Both the position numbers and the translations under genes were made by a program. Source: an uncultured Victivallales bacterium (GTDB lineage: Bacteria > Verrucomicrobiota > Lentisphaeria > Victivallales > UBA1829). Taken from it: a stretch of DNA of 64,000 nt. The notes under the pieces are model-generated. The model worked only from the letters and a program-made list of their open reading frames with translations. It did no database searches and was not told the DNA's origin. The stretch is from positions 20,615 through 84,614 of the forward strand of contig CAKUDG010000011.1 in the NCBI GenBank assembly GCA_934644965.1, read 5' to 3'. Positions within the stretch are counted from its first letter, which is position 1; every line of letters starts with the position of its first letter. Below, one piece after another: positions 35,345-44,921 of the stretch.

Positions 35345-36949
35345 TCAGTCGGCAACGGCTCCGCCCGTGTCGATTCCATAGCGTTCCAGCATCTGGTGGG
35401 CGGCGGATGACTGTGAAGATCTCGGATACTTCTTCAGAATGTAACGGGCTTCCTTGATCGCCATTTTCGAATTTTTCGCCCATTCCTGATACTGCGCCCG
35501 CCGCCACGCGGCTTCAGGACCGTCGTTCGGGAAAGCATTCTCCACTTCAATGAGTGTTTTCAGCGCAGAGGAAAGATCTCCCTTCCGCTGCTGGCATTCG
35601 GCAATCGCCCACAAAGTTCCGGGCGGCTCCGATATCTCACGGTACAGCTTAATCGCATCATCATACTTCTTCAGGCGTTCCTTCAGAATGAAAGCCTTCG
35701 CCCAGTTGCACTTCTTCACAAAAGCTGCATCGGATTTGAAGGTGTCGGACGAAGTCTCCAGATGTTTGATCGCGTCGTTCCACTTCTCCTGTTTTTCCAG
35801 GATCCGGTATCCGTTCCAGGCAACGGTCTGCTTGTCGGAGATCCGGGCATTCGCCACAGTCGCATCCAGCAAACGGTTCCCGTCTATCAGAAGGTTCGTC
35901 ATCTCCTTGTAACGGTTCTGCTGACGATCCTTGTTCTTGTCGTCATCCGGAGTCTTCGCAATACAGGAAATGCCCTCCTGCACCAGTTTTTCAAATTCGG
36001 AAGCTTTGATGATATTTCCTCTCCCAGCCAGAAGCCGGAGCGCGGAAATGTAATACGTCCATTCCTTTTTCGCATTCATATAAGCATTCCGGTATTCCTT
36101 CATGACTTTCCAGAGTTCAGCGGCAGGGTCGACTCCGCGCGTCCCTCCGCGATATTTCCGGAGCATATCATTCTGAAAATATATCCACCAGCTCCGCATC
36201 AGGATGTCATACAGGGACTGCACCATTGCAACCTGCTGTTCCGCAGGGGATTTCTTCTCTTTTTCCGCCTCTGCCCGATAAGCGTCAAGATACCATCTGG
36301 CATAATCCTGCCCCTTCCCGGTGGAAAGGCAGTAAGCTCCGTAAAGATTCCGGGCATTGTTTGCCGACTGGGGGGCCGTTTCCCGGAAATCGCGGTTGAT
36401 CTGCTGAAGATATCTGGAGGCCCGGTCAAATTTCTTGTTTTTCCAGTGATTTTCCACCAGACGGATGGAGGCGTTTGCCGCCACGGGTTCCGTCCGGTAA
36501 TCCTCATCATCCACAAGTTCCTTCATGCTCTGCATGCCTTTGGCATAGTCTCCGTTGTCGAAGTAAGCCATGCCGCGGTAGTAAAGGGCCGGTGCAGCCG
36601 CGTCAATGACATCCGGATAAAAGTCAAGCACCTCATTGTAAACGCTGATCGCCTTGTTCCGGTCCTTGGCCAGATGCAGAGAGTAGGCCCGCATGAAAAT
36701 CATGTAGGGAATGGAATTCTGTGAATCACGGAACTGAATCAGGAAGCGTTCAAATTCCGATGCCGCCGCACGGTATTGACGCTCGTTCAGCAGCTTCAGG
36801 GCCTTCAGATACTGCGCCCGTTCAAAAGTATTCATTTCTTTGATCTGAGTGTCTTTCACCACGCGCCAGTAATCCTGCGCCACCGCAATCGCGGAAGCGC
36901 AGAAGATCAGCAGCGCAGTCAAAGAAACTTGCCATACACAACGTCTCAT
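35345..36949 (-). CDS. Exported TPR-repeat protein
   Basis: 534 residues. The signal peptide (WQVSLTALLIFCASAIAVAQ) ends at about residue 25. Nearly all the rest is helical repeat: NTFERAQYLKALKLLNERQYRAAASEFERFLIQF, AAPALYYRGMAYFDNGDYAKGMQSM and a series to the C-terminus (SSALKTLIEVENAFPNDGPEAAWRRAQYQEWA). Such YfiO/YbgF-like TPR proteins act as envelope scaffolds. Gaps to its neighbours are 55 and 88 bases, consistent with one transcript. No enzymatic domain was seen. Confidence 0.85.
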   Translation of the reverse strand: MRRCVWQVSLTALLIFCASAIAVAQDYWRVVKDTQIKEMNTFERAQYLKALKLLNERQYRAAASEFERFLIQFRDSQNSIPYMIFMRAYSLHLAKDRNKAISVYNEVLDFYPDVIDAAAPALYYRGMAYFDNGDYAKGMQSMKELVDDEDYRTEPVAANASIRLVENHWKNKKFDRASRYLQQINRDFRETAPQSANNARNLYGAYCLSTGKGQDYARWYLDAYRAEAEKEKKSPAEQQVAMVQSLYDILMRSWWIYFQNDMLRKYRGGTRGVDPAAELWKVMKEYRNAYMNAKKEWTYYISALRLLAGRGNIIKASEFEKLVQEGISCIAKTPDDDKNKDRQQNRYKEMTNLLIDGNRLLDATVANARISDKQTVAWNGYRILEKQEKWNDAIKHLETSSDTFKSDAAFVKKCNWAKAFILKERLKKYDDAIKLYREISEPPGTLWAIAECQQRKGDLSSALKTLIEVENAFPNDGPEAAWRRAQYQEWAKNSKMAIKEARYILKKYPRSSQSSAAHQMLERYGIDTGGAVAD

Positions 36950-37004
36950 CGTTTTCCTTTCTTATCTCTCTCTGCATCGCTTAATTCGGTCTCAGGCGCC
37001 GGAA

Positions 37005-40000
37005 TTAGCGCGAAGGCTGTTCCGCCAGACGGCCACGGACAATTTTCGCCCATTTCGTTTCGGGATAGTCCCAAGTGAGCCGTTTGAAGATCTGATAGCT
37101 CTTTTCCTGGCCTTCCACGGTCTTGGTCTTGAAGTAGGAATCTCCGAGCCAGTACATGGCTTCCGCACGGAGATCCTTGTCATCCTGGAACTTGTCAACC
37201 AGTTCCGTAAAGATCTTGATAGCGTCCGTGTAATCCGGATTATAGGTCTGATTATTCTCTTTGCTCAGTTTCTCAATCGCAAGCTGATTCCTGAGTTCCG
37301 CATTCCCCGCCAGGAAAAGGCTCTTCGCGGCAAGAGGATGATCCGGATGATTTTCCGTGAACTTCCGGAATATGGTCGAGGCCGACTTAAAGTTCTTGTT
37401 CTTGTAATAGTAGTTGCCGAGACGGATCTTCGCATCCGGAGCCAGGGAACTGTCCGGATACAGATACGTCAGTTTCACATACTCTTCGCAAGCCTGAAGC
37501 CCCTGCCCCATTTTCTCAAGACACTGTGCCTTCTGGAACTGGCTCTTAATCGCATATTCGCTTTCCGGCCAGGTGCTGATCACCACGGAATAACGGCCGA
37601 TCGCCTCCTGGTAATTCTCCAGCTGCTGTGCAAGATTCGCCAGAAGGAATTCCCCCTGCGCTTTCAGGGACGTGTTCGGATAATCGCGAAGTGCTTCCTC
37701 GAGAATCCTCTTCCCGCGGGCAATTTCTTCTCTCGCAAGATCATCCTTCTTCATCGCCCGATGGCTCTTCGCCATTTCAAACAACGCTTCCGCCATGAGG
37801 AAGTTGGTCTTCACAGCCATATCAGGATCCTTGAACTTCTTCGTGAAGGTCGAAACCTCTCCGTCGGATCCGATGACGACTTTCCCTGTTGCCGTCATAT
37901 CCACGGGCTTGTCTCCGTCCAGAGGCAGTTCATCCGTGTAGGTGAAGGTCACAGTATCGCCGAACACCGTTCTCAGGATATTCTCCTCCGTCTTCGGCGG
38001 CACTTTGCCTTCCGCATCCGGTTTCGGCATATATTCCGTTTTCAAGACTCCGGTGAAGATTCCGGAATGCGGCAGCGTTTCCGAAAGAGTCATGACCAGT
38101 TTGTCACCCGCTTCCGAAACAACGTTCACCTTCACGGAGTCGAGATCATTCGACACGTCGCGGTCCGGATCATACACACGGACATAGAAATTCTGTCCGA
38201 TGTGCACTGAATCGGAAAGCGTCAGGAAGTTCTTGTCATAAAGTCCGATCTCTCCATCGGATCTGAGTTTCACTATCTGCCGGACGAGCTCTTGTCCGGA
38301 TTTGTCGTTCACAGACACCGTAATGGTATCCGACCCTGAAACGATCACGGTCGGGACCTTGAAGGCGGAGTCATCTGTCCGGAAATCGGCACTCAGCAGA
38401 TTGAAGGTCTCATTGGAGGAGACCACGTCGTTCAGTTCGTCGCCAGCGGAACCGAGCTGAAGCCGGACGACGGCGGCAAATATCCCCATGTCGAGAATAT
38501 TGTCCGGAGACATGGAAGCTCCCGTTTCCAAAGTCACAGGATACCCTTTCTTCCGGGCCAGAGAGCTCAAACTCTCCAGGGGAGCACTCACAATCAGCGG
38601 CTTGGGTTGACGCCCCTCCGCATTCGCCGCATTGATCTCCGTATCCGTCAGCACCAGAATTTCTGCCTTGCTGTTCCAGTGCTTCGCCACTTCCGGATAG
38701 GAAAGCTCCATCAGAAGCGGGGCCTTGCTGTTCACAATCACGGGCGTATCCTTCGGAGCATTCTTCGGGAGCCTCATGGGGGTTGCAAGGATATCTTCCT
38801 TGTAGATCTTGATGTCTTCGCGTTTGTCTCCGCGGTCCTTCATCAGCTGAATTTTCGCACGGGCTGCGGGACTCTTGTCTTCAATCATATTGATTTTCGT
38901 CTTGAAAACAGTAAGTACAGGCTTCGTGCCTTCAATCCCGGAAATCATGTATTCACGGAAAATCGGAATGCCGGGAGAATTGTTTTCCTTGTCCAGAAAA
39001 CGCGCGGTGATGGTGTCGCCGGGCTGGACCTTGATGACTCCGTTCCCGGTCTTGTCGCCCACCTTGAAGACCTGGCTGAAGACGCCGCCCATTTTCGTTT
39101 CCAGAAGTTCCAGCTTGAGTTTCTCGCCGGAGGTGGTGGATATTTCCACGGGCACGGTCTGAGATTCTTCAGAGGTATCCTCGTCGAAGTCCTGGACTCT
39201 CACAATCACCGAATCCCCCTTCTGCACGCGTTTCGCCTTCACCAGGGTCGATACCGGATATCCTTCCTCCGTCATCCGGATTTCCTCATAGAACATGCCG
39301 ATGTCCGCGTTGTGGAACGAAGACGAAAGCGTTACGGAAAGAATGGACTTGTTTTCATCCAGATTCTTTTCGTCCTTGTAGGTGATGGTGATTTTATCAT
39401 CGGCGGGGATTTCGAGAATGTCGTTCGTCTTGCCGGTGCTCAGATCGTTTTCCACAGGCAGAATGCTGTTGCCCTTGTCATCCTTTGCGGAGATGCGGGA
39501 AACTTCCACCTGGCTGCCGGAGAAATCGTCAAAGGTCCATCTGAGTTTCCGGTAACGAGCGGGCTCGTCGAGAACGATCCGGAAACCGTCCTTGATTTCC
39601 GTGACTTTTCCCTTCGGCTTCAGAGCTTCTGCAAAACTCGGATATTTTTCCGGATTGAACCAGTCTTCGGGAAGCGGCTGATAATCTCCGCCCTTCTGCG
39701 CCATGCCGACTATCACCTGGGTATCCTTTGAGTATCCCCTTCCGAAAACCTGGAGCTGGTGCAGTCCTTTCGTCAGGAACAGGGTCCGCGTGGCGGAGAG
39801 GCCCGCCTCGTTCATTGTCCCTCCGATAACCAGTTTGTTGTCGATCAGAAGATATGCCTCCTGATTCTGCTGCGGTTCCTGCAGGAACTTGAATTCGATT
39901 TCCTCGTTCTCCTCAAGCCAGAACGGACCGCTGATATCATAAATGAACCAGCCGTCGCGTCCCTTGTTCTGGTTGGTGAATTCGCGCTTGAATACCGGTT

Positions 40001-43000
40001 CCTTGATCCAGAATTCCGTCGGGCGGGCATGAAGGAAACGCCTGCGGATAACATCAAGACGTGCTTCCGCTCCGCCAAGAATGTTCACTGTCAGTCCGCC
40101 GTTGTTCTTTTCTTTTGAATTCTGCGGATAGGTGCAGACAATGTCGTTTTCCTTGTCCAGGGACGCCGTCAGAGTGAAGGATTTGATCGTCTTCGGATCC
40201 GGAAGACCGATTTCAATCTCCTTGAAGTTGGAGGACGTCATGGTATCGACTTCGATCCATTTCGGCTTCTGCCCGTCCGAAAGGCTCTTCCAGGTCCCGG
40301 TCTTCCGGGAATTGATTACGGCGTTGACGTCCACACTTTCTATCTGATCGGACGCCTTCGCATTGGGATACGGGATCCCGGTCTTTACAATCCCTTCAAA
40401 TACTCCGGTATAGGGTCCTGTTTCCGTCAGAACAAATTCCGTGAGTTCGTCGCCCGAACTGCTGCTGAGGTTCACGGTCAGCGTATCGGGTTTGCCCGGC
40501 GTCTTGCTCATGTCAGGATCCACCACGCGGATGTAGATCGGGCTCCCCGGACGAACAACTCGGCTGTTCGCGTTCCGGTCGCGGATTCCGGCGGATATCG
40601 CAAGCGCCGCCGCCATCGCAAGATCTTCCTGTTCCGCTTCGGTAAGAATTTTCTTCGAGCTCGCGTACAGTTTCCCTTCCGATTTCAGATCCAGTTTCTT
40701 TGACGGATAATCCAGCCCGTTCGCCTTCTGAAATTCCGGATCAATCTGATAGATGATTTCATCAGACCCGGTCAGTTCCAGAAGAAGATTCCCGGGAACG
40801 GCTTTCCCCAGCGCGGTCTGAAGAACTCCGGTAAAGAGGTTCGTGTCGTTCGCGTTCGGAAGAAGCTCCAGCTTCTCCGTATCTTTCCCGACCGTGGTCG
40901 TGACGATGATCGGAATGGATTTCCCTCCGCGGACAATCGACAGGTTGTTGTCCTGAATCTGGAAGGTCAGCTCTTTCCCGGGAATGGCCGTCGTCCTGAG
41001 AGTCGAGAGCCCGATCTTCACGTTCGGGTCCTTGATGACTTTTCGCGCCAGGTCCACTTCCGCCGAAAGAAGACGCGCTTCCGCATGACCGTAATTCAGC
41101 TTGAATACCTCTTTCAGATAATCCACGGCCCCGTCATAATTCTGCTGCTGAAATTCCAGACGCGCCAGAAGATAGTACGCTTCCGCACGGTCGGACTGGT
41201 TCGAGGAAACCTCCAGACGCTCCAGCTCCAGACGCGCACCGGTATAGTCTTCCGAAAGAAGCATCAGCTCCACCAGACGGAATTTCGCCATCGAACCAGA
41301 ATATGTCTTTTGATAGCGTGCTGTGTTCTTCAGACTTTCATATTCAATTTTCGCAGCGGCAAAGTTCTTCTGGTCGCGGTAAATATCGCCCTTGATGATG
41401 GCCAGTCTCGCCGCGTCTTCCGGGGAAAGAAGCTGTTCGTCCAGCCACATGGTCATCGCGATTTCCAGCGCCTCTTTGTACATCTTCTGTTTCCGGGTCT
41501 GTTCCAGAGCCCAGATGACAAAATCGTAGTCCAGTTCCTTCCAGCGGTCGCGCAGAATTGCCGTCTTCGGCCTGACCAGCGCCCACGCGTTCAGCGCGTT
41601 CCCTTCCCGGTAAAGCTGCGAGGCCACAAACAGATCGTAGGCCTGATCGTTCTTGTCCACGGGAAGAATCCCGGGAATATCCTTCGCCAGCTTCGACATC
41701 GTCAGAGTGTATTTGCTTTTCACGGCCTTATTGAAGTTCCCATTCCCGTCCGCGAGAATGGAAAGGAACAGGTATTGGATTTCGCCCGGTGTCTTCTCTG
41801 CCATTGCCTTGTAAATCCGGTCCGTAATCCCCATGCCGCGGTTCTGATTGTTGTCGTCTGCAAGGTATTGCGCCATCATCCCGGTGTTCCGGGACAGAAC
41901 GGAAGGATCCGATGATGAAGCCAGCCTCTTCGTATATTCAGGCTCAAGAGCCTCTCCAACACGGTCCTTCCAGCCGCCTTGCGCCAAACGCGCGTTCCCG
42001 TCAAGAAGCGCAGCGGAAAGTGCCGCTGTCATCGCTTCCGCGGAAGCCTTTTCCGGATTCTTCTCGTCCTTGCCTGCATCATACAGCCACAGGAACAGCG
42101 ATCCCGAAAACGGAACCTGTTTCCACTGACTCTGCGGCCAGGACGCCAGAAGAGGCTTCAACACATCATTCAGGAACTGCATCCCGTTCTTCTTGTCCGG
42201 GTTCCGGCTGGAAATGAACTGGGACACACTCATCATCTGCTGGTACGGCGTGCGCTCCTTCATGCGCTTCGCATATTCCTTCAGATAGTCCGCATTGCCG
42301 TCCTTGAACATCGTATAGATTTTCGATTCCTGTTCAAAGTCGATCCGGTTTTCTTTCTTCGCAAGATCCATGGTCTTGTTCATCAGAAGAACCGGGAATT
42401 TCTCCGGAATCACCGCCTTGTGCGGCCCGTTGGAAACATTATCCTGAATCTTCGCCAAATCGGCCAGAGTCAGCTTGCCTTTCGGATCCTTCAGAATCTC
42501 TTCCAGCTGTTTGAAATAAAAATCCGGAGTCCATTCATATCCGTTCTGCCAGATGTACGAGCATGCGACGGCGGGATAATCCGCGTAAAGCGGAGCCATA
42601 ATGGAAACATCCTGTTTCGCCGGATTGATCTGATTTGCATAAAAGGATTCACGCCCCAGCACGGCACCGTCCTTAAGCGTCGCGGCAACGGCCTTCGTAT
42701 AATCGCGCAGAATCTGATACAGCATCTTTCCCTTGTGATTCTGCCCCTCCTTGTTCCAGGCAAGCTGGATCAGATTGTCCCAGACAGGCCCAGGACCGGT
42801 AATGCGCGGAGTCCAGCGCTGCACAAACTGATTCAGCGCCTGCGCGTTGTTCTTCACACCCAGACAATGGTTCAGAACTCGATACGCCACATACTCCTGA
42901 AGATTCTTCGCCAGAAGTTTAGATGCGGGAACCGGCCCCTTGTACGCTTTGAGAAACTCTCCCGCAGCCGCATCCAGCGCAGCTGCATTCTGCTCTTTTG

Positions 43001-44621
43001 AAGCAATGTCAAATACTTTGTTCGCGGCCGTGAGCGCCGCATCGGAACCGCTCTTCTTCTGATCGGCATAGGTCTTCAGCGCCTTGAACGCGGCATTCTC
43101 CTTGAGCTTCGCATCATTGCTTTCCATCGCCTTGATCACCGCGGTCAGACGCGAATTGGAACCGGACAACTGAGCCGCTTCCGTCACCAGTTTGATTTTT
43201 TCATCCGCTGTCAGATATTTCTGATGCACAATTTCATTGATCAGAAATTGTTCAGTGCCGATCCCGGAGGCCAGATAGTTCCTCAAAGCCTTCTGATATT
43301 TCGCCTTTACATCGTTGAGACGGAGCTGCGTGAGAATGTCAAACTCTCTCAGATCTCTCTGGAACCCTTCGACAGGAGCCAGATACGCCGCCATCATGCT
43401 CTTCCCGCCCTCGGGTTGAAGCCCGATCGCAAAATTCACCAGATTGTTGGAATCATTCAGAGATGGCATGATTTCCTTCAGGAACTTCGCCTGATTCGCC
43501 TTGTCGTCCTTATAGAAGGTGTTCACTATCGCGTTGATTGTGGCATACCCGTCGTGATCATAGCCGTAGCCTGACTTCTTCGCATACGCGTTGACCAGAG
43601 ACGCCATCTGTTCCGGCGTCACCAGAGTTTTGAATGTCTCAGGCAGATTCGCAATATTCAATGCCAGTGAACGCAGGGAATCCTTGTTCCCGGATTCCAG
43701 AATCAGCGGCAGAATCTCCACGATTTCCCGTGCCGTCTGCAGCTGCTGTTCCTTGTTTGCCCGGCTCCCGATATATTGAATCGCCGGCGCCATGAAAAGT
43801 TCGTCCGGAAGAAGATTCTTATTGGTTTTCGCGTAGTTCAATCCCCAGCGGAACTTCTTCCCGTTGTCCATATCGTTGTAGGCATCCCTCAGATACTGGT
43901 TCAGATGCCAGTTCAGCCCATCCCCGGGAAGTTTCGTGGAAACAAGGACTTCCACAAGCTTTGCATGATCGTCCTTTGAAAAACGCCCGCGGTTGTTGAA
44001 AAGAAGCTGGTACACATTGGCAAGGACTTCCGGATTCTTCCCGTATGTCTGGATCGTGTTCTTCAGCAGCGTTGCCAGATCCGTAATGGAGCGCTCTTCG
44101 ATCAGACGTGAAATCAGGCTCTGCGCCCCGGACCAGTAGAGTTCAGGTCCAAAGCTTTCCGTCGCCTGAATATACGCGTCCGGATACGACGCATGGGAAA
44201 TCAGATAGGAAACGGCCTTGTCCATTTTCGGACCGCGGGTTTTGGCCTTCGTCATATACGTATGGTAGCGGGAAAGCGCCAGCTTGGATTCTCCGCAGAT
44301 TTCCGCAATTTCTCCCGCACGGTACACAAGATCCAGATCCTTGTTCGCGGTCCGCTTCAGGAGTTCCGTCGCCAGAGCGGAAGCGGACATCGGACGGCCC
44401 GTCATCATATTCGCTTCCATCGCCAGTTTCATCGCTTCCACATCCGGAGTCTGGCGATCAAGCTCTTCCTTCAGCGTGCTCAGCACATCCTCATATTTCT
44501 TTTGCCCGAACAAAGCCTTCGCCTGTTCCAGCACGCTGTTCTGCGACAGGGCAACGGTGGAATACAGCATCGCAATGCAGAATATTCCCAGACCTCTGAA
44601 AAACGGCTTTCCAAAACTCAT
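37005..44621 (-). CDS. Giant exported TPR / beta-sandwich repeat protein
   Basis: 2538 residues. The signal peptide (LGIFCIAMLYSTVALSQ) ends near residue 26. Residues ~27-1190 are TPR-like helices. Beta-sandwich modules then occur at about 1220 (LTFQIQDNNLSIV), 1367 (IYIRVVDPDMSKTPG), 1807 (VIVRVQDFDEDTSEES) and 2147 (FYVRVYDPDRDVSND). They share V-x-V-x-D-x-D, S-x-x-G-D/E and 'T-E-T-x-x-x-x-G-x-F-x-G'. A PA14-like domain lies at ~1535-1630 (DGWFIYDISGPFWLEENEEIEFKF; AYLLIDNKLVI; LFLTKGLHQLQVFGRGY). C-terminal TPRs run from ~2270. It begins the operon, 55 bases before the next TPR gene; a GGAAGAG site precedes the ATG. Similar 'D-P-D...E-T-G...G-x-F-x-G' modules occur in S-layer and surface proteins. 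Function is unknown. Confidence 0.85.
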   Translation of the reverse strand: MSFGKPFFRGLGIFCIAMLYSTVALSQNSVLEQAKALFGQKKYEDVLSTLKEELDRQTPDVEAMKLAMEANMMTGRPMSASALATELLKRTANKDLDLVYRAGEIAEICGESKLALSRYHTYMTKAKTRGPKMDKAVSYLISHASYPDAYIQATESFGPELYWSGAQSLISRLIEERSITDLATLLKNTIQTYGKNPEVLANVYQLLFNNRGRFSKDDHAKLVEVLVSTKLPGDGLNWHLNQYLRDAYNDMDNGKKFRWGLNYAKTNKNLLPDELFMAPAIQYIGSRANKEQQLQTAREIVEILPLILESGNKDSLRSLALNIANLPETFKTLVTPEQMASLVNAYAKKSGYGYDHDGYATINAIVNTFYKDDKANQAKFLKEIMPSLNDSNNLVNFAIGLQPEGGKSMMAAYLAPVEGFQRDLREFDILTQLRLNDVKAKYQKALRNYLASGIGTEQFLINEIVHQKYLTADEKIKLVTEAAQLSGSNSRLTAVIKAMESNDAKLKENAAFKALKTYADQKKSGSDAALTAANKVFDIASKEQNAAALDAAAGEFLKAYKGPVPASKLLAKNLQEYVAYRVLNHCLGVKNNAQALNQFVQRWTPRITGPGPVWDNLIQLAWNKEGQNHKGKMLYQILRDYTKAVAATLKDGAVLGRESFYANQINPAKQDVSIMAPLYADYPAVACSYIWQNGYEWTPDFYFKQLEEILKDPKGKLTLADLAKIQDNVSNGPHKAVIPEKFPVLLMNKTMDLAKKENRIDFEQESKIYTMFKDGNADYLKEYAKRMKERTPYQQMMSVSQFISSRNPDKKNGMQFLNDVLKPLLASWPQSQWKQVPFSGSLFLWLYDAGKDEKNPEKASAEAMTAALSAALLDGNARLAQGGWKDRVGEALEPEYTKRLASSSDPSVLSRNTGMMAQYLADDNNQNRGMGITDRIYKAMAEKTPGEIQYLFLSILADGNGNFNKAVKSKYTLTMSKLAKDIPGILPVDKNDQAYDLFVASQLYREGNALNAWALVRPKTAILRDRWKELDYDFVIWALEQTRKQKMYKEALEIAMTMWLDEQLLSPEDAARLAIIKGDIYRDQKNFAAAKIEYESLKNTARYQKTYSGSMAKFRLVELMLLSEDYTGARLELERLEVSSNQSDRAEAYYLLARLEFQQQNYDGAVDYLKEVFKLNYGHAEARLLSAEVDLARKVIKDPNVKIGLSTLRTTAIPGKELTFQIQDNNLSIVRGGKSIPIIVTTTVGKDTEKLELLPNANDTNLFTGVLQTALGKAVPGNLLLELTGSDEIIYQIDPEFQKANGLDYPSKKLDLKSEGKLYASSKKILTEAEQEDLAMAAALAISAGIRDRNANSRVVRPGSPIYIRVVDPDMSKTPGKPDTLTVNLSSSSGDELTEFVLTETGPYTGVFEGIVKTGIPYPNAKASDQIESVDVNAVINSRKTGTWKSLSDGQKPKWIEVDTMTSSNFKEIEIGLPDPKTIKSFTLTASLDKENDIVCTYPQNSKEKNNGGLTVNILGGAEARLDVIRRRFLHARPTEFWIKEPVFKREFTNQNKGRDGWFIYDISGPFWLEENEEIEFKFLQEPQQNQEAYLLIDNKLVIGGTMNEAGLSATRTLFLTKGLHQLQVFGRGYSKDTQVIVGMAQKGGDYQPLPEDWFNPEKYPSFAEALKPKGKVTEIKDGFRIVLDEPARYRKLRWTFDDFSGSQVEVSRISAKDDKGNSILPVENDLSTGKTNDILEIPADDKITITYKDEKNLDENKSILSVTLSSSFHNADIGMFYEEIRMTEEGYPVSTLVKAKRVQKGDSVIVRVQDFDEDTSEESQTVPVEISTTSGEKLKLELLETKMGGVFSQVFKVGDKTGNGVIKVQPGDTITARFLDKENNSPGIPIFREYMISGIEGTKPVLTVFKTKINMIEDKSPAARAKIQLMKDRGDKREDIKIYKEDILATPMRLPKNAPKDTPVIVNSKAPLLMELSYPEVAKHWNSKAEILVLTDTEINAANAEGRQPKPLIVSAPLESLSSLARKKGYPVTLETGASMSPDNILDMGIFAAVVRLQLGSAGDELNDVVSSNETFNLLSADFRTDDSAFKVPTVIVSGSDTITVSVNDKSGQELVRQIVKLRSDGEIGLYDKNFLTLSDSVHIGQNFYVRVYDPDRDVSNDLDSVKVNVVSEAGDKLVMTLSETLPHSGIFTGVLKTEYMPKPDAEGKVPPKTEENILRTVFGDTVTFTYTDELPLDGDKPVDMTATGKVVIGSDGEVSTFTKKFKDPDMAVKTNFLMAEALFEMAKSHRAMKKDDLAREEIARGKRILEEALRDYPNTSLKAQGEFLLANLAQQLENYQEAIGRYSVVISTWPESEYAIKSQFQKAQCLEKMGQGLQACEEYVKLTYLYPDSSLAPDAKIRLGNYYYKNKNFKSASTIFRKFTENHPDHPLAAKSLFLAGNAELRNQLAIEKLSKENNQTYNPDYTDAIKIFTELVDKFQDDKDLRAEAMYWLGDSYFKTKTVEGQEKSYQIFKRLTWDYPETKWAKIVRGRLAEQPSR

Positions 44622-44640
44622 AACTCTTCCTTCGCCTGAA

Positions 44641-44668
44641 ATAATATGGTTCTTTAACTTAAAATCAA
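44641..44668 (-). promoter_or_regulatory. Proximal promoter of the giant operon
   Basis: On the minus strand: TTGATT (44668-44663), 16 bases, TATTAT (44646-44641). The start would fall near 44634, giving a 5' leader of about 13 bases with the GGAAGAG ribosome site. Confidence 0.6.
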
Positions 44669-44741
44669 TATCAGCTTTTCAACTCCGGGTCCAGCGCCTC
44701 CCGCTGAAAACGGGAAAAAACTCCGGATAAGATTTTTTGAA

Positions 44742-44769
44742 TATATACTCTTAAAATCCGGAAAATCAA
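44742..44769 (-). promoter_or_regulatory. Distal promoter of the giant operon
   Basis: On the minus strand: TTGATT (44769-44764), 16 bases, TATATA (44747-44742). Its -35 is identical to that of the proximal promoter about 100 bases downstream, suggesting tandem, possibly differently timed, starts. Confidence 0.55.
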
Positions 44770-44921
44770 GCCTTCAGAAAAAGCTTATTCCAATTTTTCA
44801 TGGAATTTTTTATCTGCGGCAAATATGGATTCCCCTGCAGCTGCGGAAGACTCCGCTTATGTTGTTTACACGCGTCACCGGCCGATTCTTACATCTTTGC
44901 AGAACAAAAAAAGATTTTTTC

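Larger units (their letters stand above)
44622..44921. other. Leader of the giant operon / end of the hydrogenase-folK operon
   Basis: 300 bases. It contains two tandem minus-strand promoters (44742-44769 and 44641-44668) and the 3' end of the folK transcript. No clean terminator hairpin with a T-run was found for folK; a GCGGA/TCCGC hairpin near 44845 has none. Confidence 0.55.
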
